DNA of 64,000 nucleotides from Gyromitra esculenta. Its lineage: Eukaryota; Ascomycota; Pezizomycetes; Pezizales; Discinaceae. The notes below the pieces were generated by a model. The model searched no databases, was not told the DNA's origin, and saw only the letters and a list, made by a program, of their open reading frames with translations. The DNA is taken from the NCBI GenBank assembly GCA_038503075.1, contig JBCAML010000022.1, positions 868,001-932,000 on the forward strand. The letters run 5' to 3'. How positions within the stretch are numbered: position 1 is the stretch's first letter; every line of letters starts with the position of its first letter. Shown here piece after piece: positions 20,101 through 30,571 of this stretch. Position numbers and translations under genes: made by a program.

Positions 20101-22389
20101 GAAAAACGTCACTTTCCTTTCAGTGGCTTCAAGACTCGACTTGGTATGGTTAGCCAATAAGGCATTGACCACTAAGGGGTCAGGTGAAGCCCGTATGTCA
20201 AAGATCAATATCCCAGATAACCTTGGATGGTTGCCAATTCATCTGGCTGCCGACTCTGAATCGGTAGAGATGTTGGGATGGTTGTTGGAGAACGGGACTT
20301 CCGTGGACGCTCCTGTTGTGGGACGGCAGCATGGCCTTACAGCTCTACACATCGCAGCAGCCAAATGGGGTGATAATGGTCCCGAGATGGTCAAAATGCT
20401 GCTTGCCAAGCAAGCCAACGTCCTTGCAGAGACTACAGGTGGAAAGAAGACCCCCCTTCACTCTTCCATAAAAGGACGCTCAGTTGCTACAGTCAAAATG
20501 CTGTTGTCAGCACCAGGAGCCAATCCAAATTTAACTAATAGACGTGGTTTAACTGCACTCCAATAGCATCATCAACTGCAGGTTTGCAAGAAATTGTCAC
20601 AGCCCTCTTGGATCAGGGTGCCGATATTGAAGGGCGAACCTCCATTGCACCAGCAGAAGTGTATCGTGAAACCATAGCTCTTGGCAGTTTAAAACACTCC
20701 CTCAAGCGATTATTATCCAATGCTCGAGACCTTATCGGCTCCTTAACCGCGCTACACATCGCGGCACAGTCTATAGGAACAGCGCAAACCCTAGAAGCTC
20801 TACTGGAGAAGGGGGCAAATCACTCTGCGATTGACGGGCAGGGTCGCACTGCACTCCATATGGTAGCTCAAGGAGCCAGTAGCATGTCCTCAGGAGCAGA
20901 TGGTCAGAGAAAAGCTGAGCTTCTTCTCGCCTCCGGGGCTGATGTGAATGCTAGAGATTGGAAATATCAAACACCTCTTCATAAAGCAATCTCACCACCT
21001 GCGACACGAGCGATTCTTGAGATTCTTCTATCGAATAAAGACTGTGATGTGAATGCTCGGGATAAGAAGGAGAGAACTCCGCTCCTCCTATTTCTCCAGA
21101 TTATCAGTTACCATTTTAGCTCTGGACTTGCTAGAAAAAATAGCTCACCGATAACTGAACATCAAGAAGACGAAAGACAATCGCAGTCTAACTTCGATCC
21201 CCTTTTTCTAGAATCCGTTTTCGGGATGTTGCTAGACGCAGGTGCAGATATCGAAGCCGTGGATAAAGAAGGGTATTCTGTGGCTCATTATGCAAGCCAG
21301 CCAGGCCTAGCATGGACGAGAGAAAGACTTCCACAGCCTATAGAAGAGCTTGTGGGATTAAGAGGAAAATTCTTAAGGTCACAATCAGAGCCTATGAATA
21401 CAAATGTCATAGAAATTACCCCACAGCTTAGTCCGCAGTTTCCGAGTGGCTTTCCTCGAAAATCAAAAACCTTAATGACCTTAGGAACGCTAGCTAATGT
21501 ACACCTACAACTTCCGAGTACTGGCACTAAGACTAAAATCAAGCCGATCGAGTCAAAGCTGGAGTCTCCTGATAAGTCAGAGGAGACGATTGAAGTAGTA
21601 GGAAAAGCTATGACGGTAGCCCAAAAACGCGAAAAGAAACCAGAATCCCGGATGATGAGCGAAGTCAAAAAGTCATTATCGGAAGACTCAGAACAGGACA
21701 TATCTGGACCAACGCATATCGAGTCAAAATTAAGAAAAGTGAAGACGACCAATGCGAATGCGGAAAGGGGACCCAAAACGTACAACATATCTTGGAAGAA
21801 TGTATGTTTACGATCGATTCCAGATATAAAGCTGAAAAAGAGCTGGAGAAAGAAGTAGGAGTTAAAGAACTTTTATATTCTCAAGAGGGGTTAGAGCACG
21901 GGGCTAAGATATGGAAGGAGTTTAAGAAAAATAGACGATGTGAGAGAGAGGAGAAAGAAGAGGAAGATAGGGAGTTAGAATGGGGGTATGGGGATTTGGA
22001 AAAGTAAGAAGAGAAATTGAAACCGAGATAAATATGGAGTGAGAAGAGTTAAATTGTGAGATTGATGGTTGAAATATTGTTACGTTTTATGTTTATTTTA
22101 TTATTATTTTTATGTTTATTTTTATTTTATTTTATTTTTAGGCAGATAAGAGATGAAGAGGTAGTTATGTTGGGTTTATTTTGTTTGGTTTTGTTTTGTT
22201 ATTAGGTTGTTTTGTTTAGGTTTTTGTTTAGATAGTGCGATCGCCATAACCTAAGGGTTAGATGCGTAAATGAATTCTACTACTACTACTACTATTGAAG
22301 TAGTAGAATTGAAGTCAGAGGCATCAACTAAACCAGAGAAGAAATCCAAAGCTGAGTTGAAAGCAGAAAAGAAGTCAAAGAAAGGTTAG
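17180..22389 (+). pseudogene. NLR-type gene: hydrolase-NACHT-ankyrin, decayed
   Basis: Begins at ATG 17180. An alpha/beta-hydrolase (SesB-like) domain shows AVHGLNGH (17350s), ISHSLGGIVVKQ (17650s) and FLGTPHRGS (17810s). NACHT follows with Walker A GGPGYGKS (18493-18516), Walker B-like DGLDQ (18920-18934) and the FLWV..LP.SLSAVYEEVL region (19214-19350). Ankyrin repeats run from about 20215 to 21330. Fungal proteins of this build act in nonself recognition and incompatibility. Decay: a frameshift by deletion at about 18915, in-frame TAG at 19142, a frameshift near 20560, a donor site read as GA at 17680, and a LINE insertion at 21602-22293. Removing the LINE restores a Lys-rich tail ending at TAG 22387-22389. 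Confidence 0.85.
21602..22293 (+). mobile_element. 5'-truncated LINE with 13-base target duplication
   Basis: Encodes the C-terminal end of a LINE polyprotein (Tad1-like by pattern) from about 21606 to 22007: GRLRTGHIWTNAYR, then the zinc-type CECG...HILEEC (C-x-C then H-x4-C; the Cys-Gly at about 21752-21765). A 3' untranslated part follows, ending in a (CTA)n tail at 22276-22293. ATTGAAGTAGTAG flanks it at 21589-21601 and 22294-22306. 5' truncation, a tandem-repeat tail and a long target duplication are hallmarks of target-primed insertion. It interrupts the last exon of the NLR gene. Confidence 0.9.
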
Positions 22390-24881
22390 TTGAGATGACA
22401 AGGGTTAGATGTGACGCTACGATGTGTTCATTATTGCTAATTTCTATCTTAGACGCAATAAAGGCAGCCGTATAATATGCGTGGATAAACAAGTGGATAA
22501 AAGCGGTCGAATTGTAGGAGCTGTACTTTAAGTTTTTGATTTTGAGGAGTATTATTCCTGTTGTTATCCGTGTCAGCTTCGCCTAGTTGATAGTTTCCTT
22601 TTGGAGGGGGGGTTATGGCGTTGTATAATAGGGATTTTCGATTTTCATAATGTCCCAAAGGGTTGGTATATATATAGGCTTCATAGATGCTCATTCGCCA
22701 CTTTGTTCTATCTGTTGGAAATACACGCATTGTTGTTGTTTATTCATTAGGTACATGGAAATATACGATCCTAATATATCTCGATTCGGATTTGCCTTCT
22801 AGAGGAAAAGTAGGGAAACGTATGTTTTAGGCCATTTAAGTACTTCACAAACTTGGGCCTTTCATAAACGACCCAAATGCAAATATATCCCTGGAGAAAC
22901 CTTTTTGTTTTTTTAACTCACTAATTGTAACCAGCACTCAAGCTATGACAGCACAGAACCACTTTTGACTAACATCTCTCATATCCCATCTTCTTAGCCA
23001 CATAGTTCTGAAGGGACTAGTAGAAAAGCGATTTTTACAAAGCACCCACCTACTCCTAAAGAAACCACAAAACGCAAGAACCTTTTGCGATCGCCAGGCT
23101 AAGAATTCAAGCCACTATAACAAAAAAAGAACCTCTTCCCGTCAGATTAAGTATTTAAGCCACCACGCGACAAAAATGACTCTCACCACTGGCAAGCACA
23201 AGACCTCAATCAGTACTAATCCCAGCATCAACTATCCAATCCTCGACACGGTTGCTAATTTGCTCCCTCTCCTTAAGCTCAATGTTGTGTATTTGAACAA
23301 CCTTGGCGAAAGGCTCTGCAAATCAGACTAGGTCAACGGCTTGGATCTCCTCCCCGTTAAAGCTGCTGCTTTCATCTGGTCGAAGATCTTCGGTGTTGGT
23401 TGAGTCGGTCTTACACAGAGTGGCATGTAGTGTGGTCCTATAAATTCACACGTGGCGTCACAGTCAATCACTCGCTGAAACAACAACGAGCCAATGTCAG
23501 AAGTGTTCTTTCGAGTGCTCACCTTGCCGTGGCACTGGAGTGCCCGAAAGCTATTGTATTAATCGATGCACGAAAGATATCCAGTATCTATGCTCGCCTT
23601 TCGAAACTTGTTTCGATGCTAGAATACGTCCAACCACTACACACTCTAACTCCTAAGACCCAAGGAAGCAATAAATAAGGCTGCCGTTCAGGTATAAGAT
23701 CGTATCTGTAGCCTAGGCTTCGCTGCAGACTTCTCGCCATGTAAATTCGGAGAGGACTGCTTATAATCACCGGTCTAAAGAACAAACTATATCACAAATT
23801 AGTTGTTAGGCACTCGGCCATATCGCGTCGCCTGACTTCACTCATTTCATTTTGGAACTAACTTCATTCATGACTACATGTAACTTTTTCTTTTTTCCAG
23901 TTCATGAAAAAAAAAAAGAAAAAAAAACAATACAACATAAGCACGCAGTACAAAATAAAATAAAATCCAGGAAAGTTACAAAAAAGAATCTCACCCACCC
24001 TCACCTCAACAAACTTTGCCCCCTCAGACACGCACCCTGGTCTAGAGAGAGGCTTGTTTGGGATATTCTCCCCCTTTCGATACTTTTTTTTTCCCTTTTG
24101 TTTCCTTTTCTCCTTACCGTAAACCGAATCGAATATCCCTACTTTTTCTTTCTTCCGCCGTGCTAAGTAGCCCCCTTTCCGCCTGGAAATTACATGTATG
24201 CTAAACATTCCTACCTAACCTTACCCTACCTACCCAGAGCAGGGGGAAGGGCAAAGAAACCCGCAGAACCAGAAAGCAAAGAAGAAAAATGAAAGAAAAT
24301 AGTAGAAATACAAACCGCACTCCTCTCCCACTTTGCTTTACCTAGCGAGGAAGAAGAGGAAATACAAAGATTTAAATACCACACGAGTGATTACTTTAAG
24401 AGAACAGAAAGGAAAGAAAAAGGACCTGAAGAAGGAAAGAAAGCAGAAACTAATAGTGGCACAAAATCGAAATGAGACGAAGTAATCCTACACATAACTC
24501 ACACGACTCACCCACTCATGAGCTCCGTTGTTTGGTTGGCTTTCCGTGGCCCATTTATTCCCAAGATGTGCAGTCCGGAGCGTTACCGTTCACAAAAAAG
24601 GGTTTTTGCTGTTGATGTTGAGTTTTCATAAATGTTTGTGAATAATAAGGTGGTATGGCAGTGGCGTTATACTGAGGGTTGAACAAAAAAGAAATAACGA
24701 ATCTTCAGTGCATATGAAACGTTACCGTTAAGAAAAAGAGTTGCTGATGTTGAAGTTTTTGTCGAGTTTTTTGTCGAGATAGATAGCAAGATGAAACTAA
24801 CGTATTTCCAGGGCATGATGACGATGATTCTTTCACCTTCATCCTTTTCAAAAATTCAAAGGTTCCGGTCAACATATCACG
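22390..24881. other. Intergenic, 2.5 kb, nothing convincing
   Basis: The sequence is AT-rich, with homopurine/pyrimidine runs near 23880-24180 and 24230-24480. A short frame at 23176-23331 (MTLTTGKHKTS...) continues after a stop to about 23400. I cannot match it to a family and do not call it a gene. Confidence 0.5.
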
Positions 24882-26710
24882 TTACTGATACCTTCTCCTG
24901 TGCCTGTCGCCGCTACCATACCCCCCATCGCCGCCATCGTAGGCTCGTTTTCTTGAATACCCGTCATCACCTCCATGGCCTCCCCTATCATGGCCGCCCC
25001 TATCACCATGAGAACCTCTATCACCATGTGCGCCTCGATCACCGTGAGCTCCTCTATCGCCGTGGGATCCTCCGCCTCTATGGTCATCACCTCTGTGCCC
25101 ACCGAATCTTCCACCACCACCTCCGCCGCCGTCACGGTCACCATACCTATCGCCTCCGCCTGCGCCTACGCCTCCACCCCCTCCCCTATTACCACCGTCA
25201 CGGTCATACCCTCCTGAACGGCCGCCGCGGTCATGGCCTCCGCCGCCACGATCACCACCATACCCACCGCCAGCGCCCTGATAACCTCCGCCCGAACCTC
25301 TGTGATCGCCGCCCCCATACCCACCACCTCCTCTGCGTCCTCCGGGTCCTGTTGGTGCGTTTGGTGGAGCTTCGCCCCCATGGTGCCCACCACCGCCGCC
25401 GCCGCCGTAGCCGTTAGCTCCCCTGTCGCCTCCTTGAAAACCGATTCCGCCCCGGGGACCGCGGCCTCCCCCGATCTCAAATCTATTTCCACCAGTAAAT
25501 CCTCCTCCACCTCTTCCGCCTTGGAACCCACCCCTGAAACCGCCTCCGCCCCCACCTCCCCTAAAGCCACGAGCTCCGAAACCGCCGGGCCCACCGGGCC
25601 CACCAGGTCCCCGAGGCCCGTCGCCACCGAAGCCAGAGGGGCCGGTAGGACGAGTTACGGGAATTTTGGTATAGCCGCGACCGCCAAGCCCGCCACCGAG
25701 ACGCTTTGGTTTCCACCCTTTGACGGTACGACCGCGTTCAACGTCAACGAGGACGCGACGGTCTTTGATTCGGATTCCATCGGTTTCTTTGTAAGCAGCT
25801 GTAGTGAGAGAGAAGTAAAGATAATTCAAACCCGTGTCAGTTTATTTCTTATTTCATACTTTCCTTTTGATAACTCCGTGCTAGGAGATTTGCTCTCAAG
25901 CAGGGTAGGGTGATAAAATTTCAGATGATAAAGCTGAGGGAGGGAGTAGAGAAGATAAAAACACGACGAACGACACTGAGGCGGCGGCGCAGCTATGTTT
26001 TTTTCTTTTCACGTCCGGGGGTATCAGGCGAATATGGGGGAGAGCAAAATCGAAGGAGGGGGGATCTTTGGTTTCTATACCCTTCATATCCTTCTCACGT
26101 TCGTACACAATGAACGCATATCCCCTGTGCTTGCCTGATTCTTTGTCGCGTACAATACGTACCTGTAGTTAAAGTGTTAGTACGGCGATCATTTCCAGGC
26201 TGTAATTTTTTTAGATAGAAGAGACAGGGATGAAAATCTCACCCTTTCGATAGGACCAAATCGCCCAAACTCGCGCTCGAGATCGGTATCCTTAACTTCG
26301 TAGCTTAACCTAGACACGAATAGAGTCTTGTAAGGATCACCTTTGACAGATGGATCATGCTCAGGATCATCTATCACGCGCAAAAATTAGTAAATATTCT
26401 TTCTTTTCTTTTTTCCTTCATCGCCAATAAATCTTAAAACAAGAATTAGCTTACAAAGTGCAAGCCCTTCTTTTGTCTTCTGTTCTAATGCCTCCTTCTT
26501 TTCTTCGCGTAGTCGATCCCGTTTCTGCATCCAGCTTTCGGTGGGAACATAGTTGGGATCGGGTTTACGCAGCTCGTCGAGGAAAGCAGCAACGCCGCTA
26601 ATAGGAGCTGTTCTACGCTTCTCTGGAGCGTGATCGCAGTGAGGGAGATATCTGAGTGGTGGTCGAGGAGCGAAAAGAACCAAAAGGTTCCCAGGAAGTT
26701 TATCTGTCAT
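24882..26710 (-). CDS. U1 small nuclear ribonucleoprotein 70 kDa
   Basis: Four exons on the minus strand: 26710-26455, 26370-26243, 26162-26081, 25798-24882, giving 460 residues with all phases consistent. The N-terminal U1-70K segment has [26 protein letters not shown] (residues 9-34). The RNA recognition motif shows RNP2 (TLFVSRLSY, about 100) and RNP1 ([10 protein letters not shown], about 145), followed by [27 protein letters not shown]. This is the classical U1 loop-I binding region. The C-terminal 220 residues are Gly/Arg/Asp-rich repeats (GGRGGHD and similar) with a final RRRYQ. It recognises 5' splice sites in the spliceosome. It is divergent from RAD51, with 555 bases between the start codons. 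Long open frames on the opposite strand over the Gly-rich part are composition artefacts. Confidence 0.95.
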
Positions 26711-27069
26711 GGCCGCTCAAAACAGGGGGCTGAAAGGAAGCGCTGTAGATTTCTAGGAGATTAGCAGAGTCGAGCTGCGCGATTCGATGGCGATGAAGCA
26801 ACTAGGGAGATGATAGTAGTTGAGCGGTGAAGCTGATGATGATGATGGAGGATGTGATGGGTGACGATGTTGGGGGGAGGGAATTTTCCTGGGATCCAGA
26901 CAGATCTTTGGGAAAGCTTTGAGACGCGAATTGCATGTTTCCGTTTCCGGTTCCTACGAATACGCCCCTTGCCTGTGTTTCAGAAGACTGAGTCACAACA
27001 ATACCTTTGTGAAGGGTTTTCCGGATCATTTGGGTTGAACCACTGTGGCGGGATCAGGTGATTGCGCAA

Positions 27070-27093
27070 TGAGTCATCAGCCACCCGACGCGT
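27070..27093. promoter_or_regulatory. MluI cell-cycle box and Gcn4/AP-1-like site before RAD51
   Basis: ACGCGT at 27088-27093, about 175 bases before the RAD51 start, and TGAGTCA at 27070-27076. ACGCGT is the site of the MBF/DSC1 G1/S factor, known upstream of recombination genes in yeasts. Function here is inferred. Both could also serve the divergent U1-70K gene. Confidence 0.5.
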
Positions 27094-27265
27094 TACACTT
27101 TGCCACGACTCTTAAGTGGTCTCCCCTCAACGCCAGCTCTATGCGTTTTCCTTCCAGCCCTCCTCCCCAGCGACATCACCAGACGAGCAACATCCCCCCT
27201 CACAGCCAACAGCAATTCACTCCGTATCAGCATCATCCTCTCTACCGACCAGTACAGTGCCAATC

Positions 27266-28560
27266 ATGTCCGGAGAAGGTCAAGAAGAGCAGTTCGACGA
27301 TACTGCCTCTCAGTTCGGTGGTCCTGGAGCTCCTACTCCTCTTGGCCAGCTCGAGGTATGGTCGCTTACCCCCTCCACTCCAGAGATGGAAATTTCGTGT
27401 ATTTTATACTTACTTGTCATTTTATAGGGGAATGGAATAAGCGCTCGTGATATTAAGGCGGTCGTTGAGGCTGGCTACAATACTGTCGAATCGGTGGCGT
27501 ATACGTTAGTTCAGCCCTGAGTAATTTTTCCAAGAATTGAAAAGCTTACAAATCTTTGTAGACCTAAGCGACAGCTTCTTACTATCAAGGGTATCTCAGA
27601 GGCAAAGGCGGATAAACTTATTGCTGAAGGTAACCCAATTCCACTCGCATCCGATATATGCATTGAGTTGAGCTAATGTCCTTGCAGCCTCAAGACTAGT
27701 CCCCATGGGTTTTACCACTGCCACAGAAATGCACCAACGTCGCTCCGAACTAATATCTGTAACCACCGGCTCTAAACAACTCGACACACTCCTCGCAGGC
27801 GGTATCGAAACAGGTTCCATAACCGAGATTTTCGGCGAGTTTCGTACTGGTAAATCGCAAATCTGTCACACCCTTGCCGTCACTTGTCAACTACCCTTCG
27901 ACATGGGTGGCGGTGAGGGCAAGTGTCTTTATATTGATACAGAAGGCACATTTCGTCCCGTCCGTCTACTCGCTGTCGCAAATAGGTATGGGCTTAACGG
28001 CGAGGAGGTGCTGGATAATGTAGCATATGCCAGAGCTTATAATTCTGATCATCAGCTACAGCTGTTAAATCAGGCAGCGGCGATGATGACAGAAACTCGT
28101 TTTTCTCTTTTGATTGTCGATTCCGCCACTTCATTATACAGGACTGATTTCTCGGGTCGCGGAGAGCTCGCGGCGAGACAAACGCATCTAGCAAAATTCA
28201 TGCGCACGCTACAAAGACTAGCAGATGAATTTGGTATTGCGGTAGTCATTACAAACCAAGTAGTCGCACAGGTTGACGGCGGTGCTGCAATGTTTAATCC
28301 CGACCCAAAGAAACCAATTGGAGGAAATATCATTGCTCACGCTTCGACTACTCGATTGTTTTTGAAAAAGGGACGTGCAGAAACTCGTATATGCAAGATT
28401 TACGATTCACCATGTTTACCAGAGTCTGAGTGTATGTTTGCTATTAACGGTATGATTCTACCCTCCCTTCACTTTCATGCCTGCTCTCTTGTCCAATTCT
28501 AACTTTATCATAATAGAGGACGGTATCGGCGATCCTAATCCCAAGGATCTCGAAAACTAA
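27266..28560 (+). CDS. rad51: DNA repair recombinase RAD51
   Basis: Five exons, 27266-27355, 27428-27504, 27562-27629, 27688-28449, 28517-28560, giving 346 residues, the usual RAD51 length. The N-terminal helix-hairpin-helix region ([14 protein letters not shown], ...[16 protein letters not shown]) is followed by the RecA-type ATPase core with Walker A GEFRTGKS (residues 128-135), Walker [13 protein letters not shown], and the loop region [18 protein letters not shown]. The end is [14 protein letters not shown]. It forms filaments on single-stranded DNA and drives strand exchange in homologous recombination. The frame is open further upstream of the chosen ATG, but MSGEGQEEQ is where family homology starts. 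Confidence 0.97.
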
Positions 28561-30571
28561 GACGGTTGTTGAACAACGTTTAGCATTTCTTTCTCCCGGG
28601 TTATATCCATCTTCCCTTTACATTCTGCCTCCTTAATTGAAGAAGGATGAATTTCTTTTTTTTATGTAATTTTCGAGGCAGTTTTTCAGTCGATTACGAT
28701 TTCATGGATTTCAATGGGCGTTTCTAAGGGGTGATGGTTCCTGTGTACATGGACGGTGGTTTGGGCTGAGGCTGTGATTGTGATTGAGGTTCTAGACATA
28801 AATTGGATACAGGTATTTTATAAAACGGGTTTGGCGGTTGAAAGTGATTGGCGACGTCGCATGGTGCTATTCTTTGGATTCGTGAAAGAAAGGATGATAT
28901 AAGTAATGCTTGTGATATAGGTTCAGCATATATGTGGGGTTGTGGGGTTGTGGGGTTGATAGTGTGTGAAGTTGTGTTTTTAGTAATGGGATACCCCAGT
29001 AGCCTTATCTCACTATGACATTTTCGTAGAGTGACATCTTGATCTTTAGCCGCGAAAAAAGATTAATTTTGATGTAATTTTTCCTATGAGCGACTTTGTT
29101 CTTTATTTGCATCATATCGCATCACTCGGTATCCCACATCTACAATTTGTTTAAATATTAGGACCAACGAGATCGACTGCTTAGCTCTCTACAGGCTAGC
29201 AGCGCGCCCTCGTTTATATACAAGTATATATCCTTCTAGAGCCCCAAGTGTCCATGTGCTCGGGCCTGTGTCTCTTACTAATTTCCGTTCCCAGGCCCCC
29301 GTATTAGGAAGCTTCTACAATACAATTATTGAGACCCAAGAATAAGTGCTGATATCACCCATTTCTGTGCCCAACCTCGAACCAACGTTCTGCTTTATAC
29401 GGTGATTCTATCGGTAGTAAGAGCTCAATTATGACTAGCCGATGCTTAAAGTAGTTCCTGCATGACTAGATACTGGTTGAACGATCCAGAACATATAAAA
29501 CACCAAACATCCAGCATCCGTTATTAATGAAAATCCCAACTATCCCCAACGACGCATCATATGAGTGCTCGATAGTGGTTATCTGATTTATCCTACGTTT
29601 TAACTTCTTCGACGGATAAGTGTACGCCTTCCCTTGCAAATAATTCTAATTGTGAACCAAGTTACGGAGCTACAATGCCTAACAAATCACTATAGCACCG
29701 GGAAGGGGGGTGAAATTGGTACGGTATTCGTACATTGTTCTCATGAATGCGGGAGTAAATCGGTAGTGCTACGGGGTTCTCAAAGATAGCATGGCAATCA
29801 TTCTGACTTATTCCTACACTTTCTAACAATACGGTACCAAAAACACCCCATTTTCCGGTACTGTACCTAACAAACCTCGAGCTAGATGGTAGTACAGTAC
29901 AATCGCCTTATAAGGATAATATTTCAAGTCTTGACAGGGGTTATTTTGTTTGTGCCAGGCCTTTTTTGTAAGGATTTCCGCCCCGTAAGGATATAGAATT
30001 GCCCTAATTTCATATCCTTATAGAACGATTGTACTGTAACGCGATACACAACTATCATTGACTCATGAACACTTGGTACAAAATTCACATTTCGAGTTAG
30101 CTAAGGAAGACCCTTTTTTCACGCCATTAAGACCTTCTATATACACTGATTCTATTTCTCGGGCTTTGACTTGCCAATGGAGCTATTAGCTTTTAAGGAG
30201 AGGAGAAGGAAGACAAAGAGAGATGAGAGGAGGAGGGGGTTTGAATTGCGAGGAGTGGGAATGGTGAAAAAAAAACGAGAGAAATAAAGCAAGAAAAAAA
30301 ACTTACCCATCAACCATAAACGATCAAGAAAAGGGGGGATGACGAAAAAAAGGTTCAAATTTTGCGAAAAGAAACGAGAAACCCCAAAGTACAACCCGAA
30401 ATATGACCAAAAAAAGGGAGGAGAAAAAAAAAGCCAGCTCTCGAGAAGAAATTACAATAAAAAACCACAAAAAAATCCGGTTGCTAAAAGAACTCCAATC
30501 TCGCGCCTATCCCCCCCTCCACCAGGGGTTTAACTCAACGAAAGAAGAAAAACAACCCATCCATCACTCAC
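28561..30571. other. Intergenic, 2.0 kb
   Basis: Lies between the RAD51 stop and the end of the regulator gene. It contains MITE 2 (29896-30036) and A-rich runs near 30270-30480. No frame with a recognisable product. Confidence 0.6.
29896..30036. mobile_element. MITE 2 (141 bases)
   Basis: Ends are inverted repeats: CAGTACAATCG at the left and CGATTGTACTG at the right, continuing with TATAAGGATA opposite TATCCTTATA after a short mismatch. It is flanked by TA (29894-29895, 30037-30038). Non-coding, and its sequence differs from MITE 1 and MITE 3. Confidence 0.87.

Noticed and set aside
20123..20125. Separate start codon for an ankyrin protein at 20123
   Set aside because: There is no ATG there (GTG). 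The segment is the continuation of the NLR gene after a probable intron (about 20010-20085).
21602..21858. Lys-rich C-terminal tail of the NLR frame
   Set aside because: It is LINE sequence read in the wrong phase. The 13-base duplication shows where the host gene really continues.
23176..23331. Short frame starting MTLTTGKHKTS
   Set aside because: 51 codons, no homology I recognise, stop in the middle of a longer open stretch. Too weak to call.
24791..25913. Long plus-strand frames (208 and 226 codons) over the U1-70K tail
   Set aside because: They are the antisense of a Gly-rich repeat region. The proteins are low-complexity His/Arg or Ser/Thr/Ala strings with no domain, while the minus strand gives clear U1-70K.
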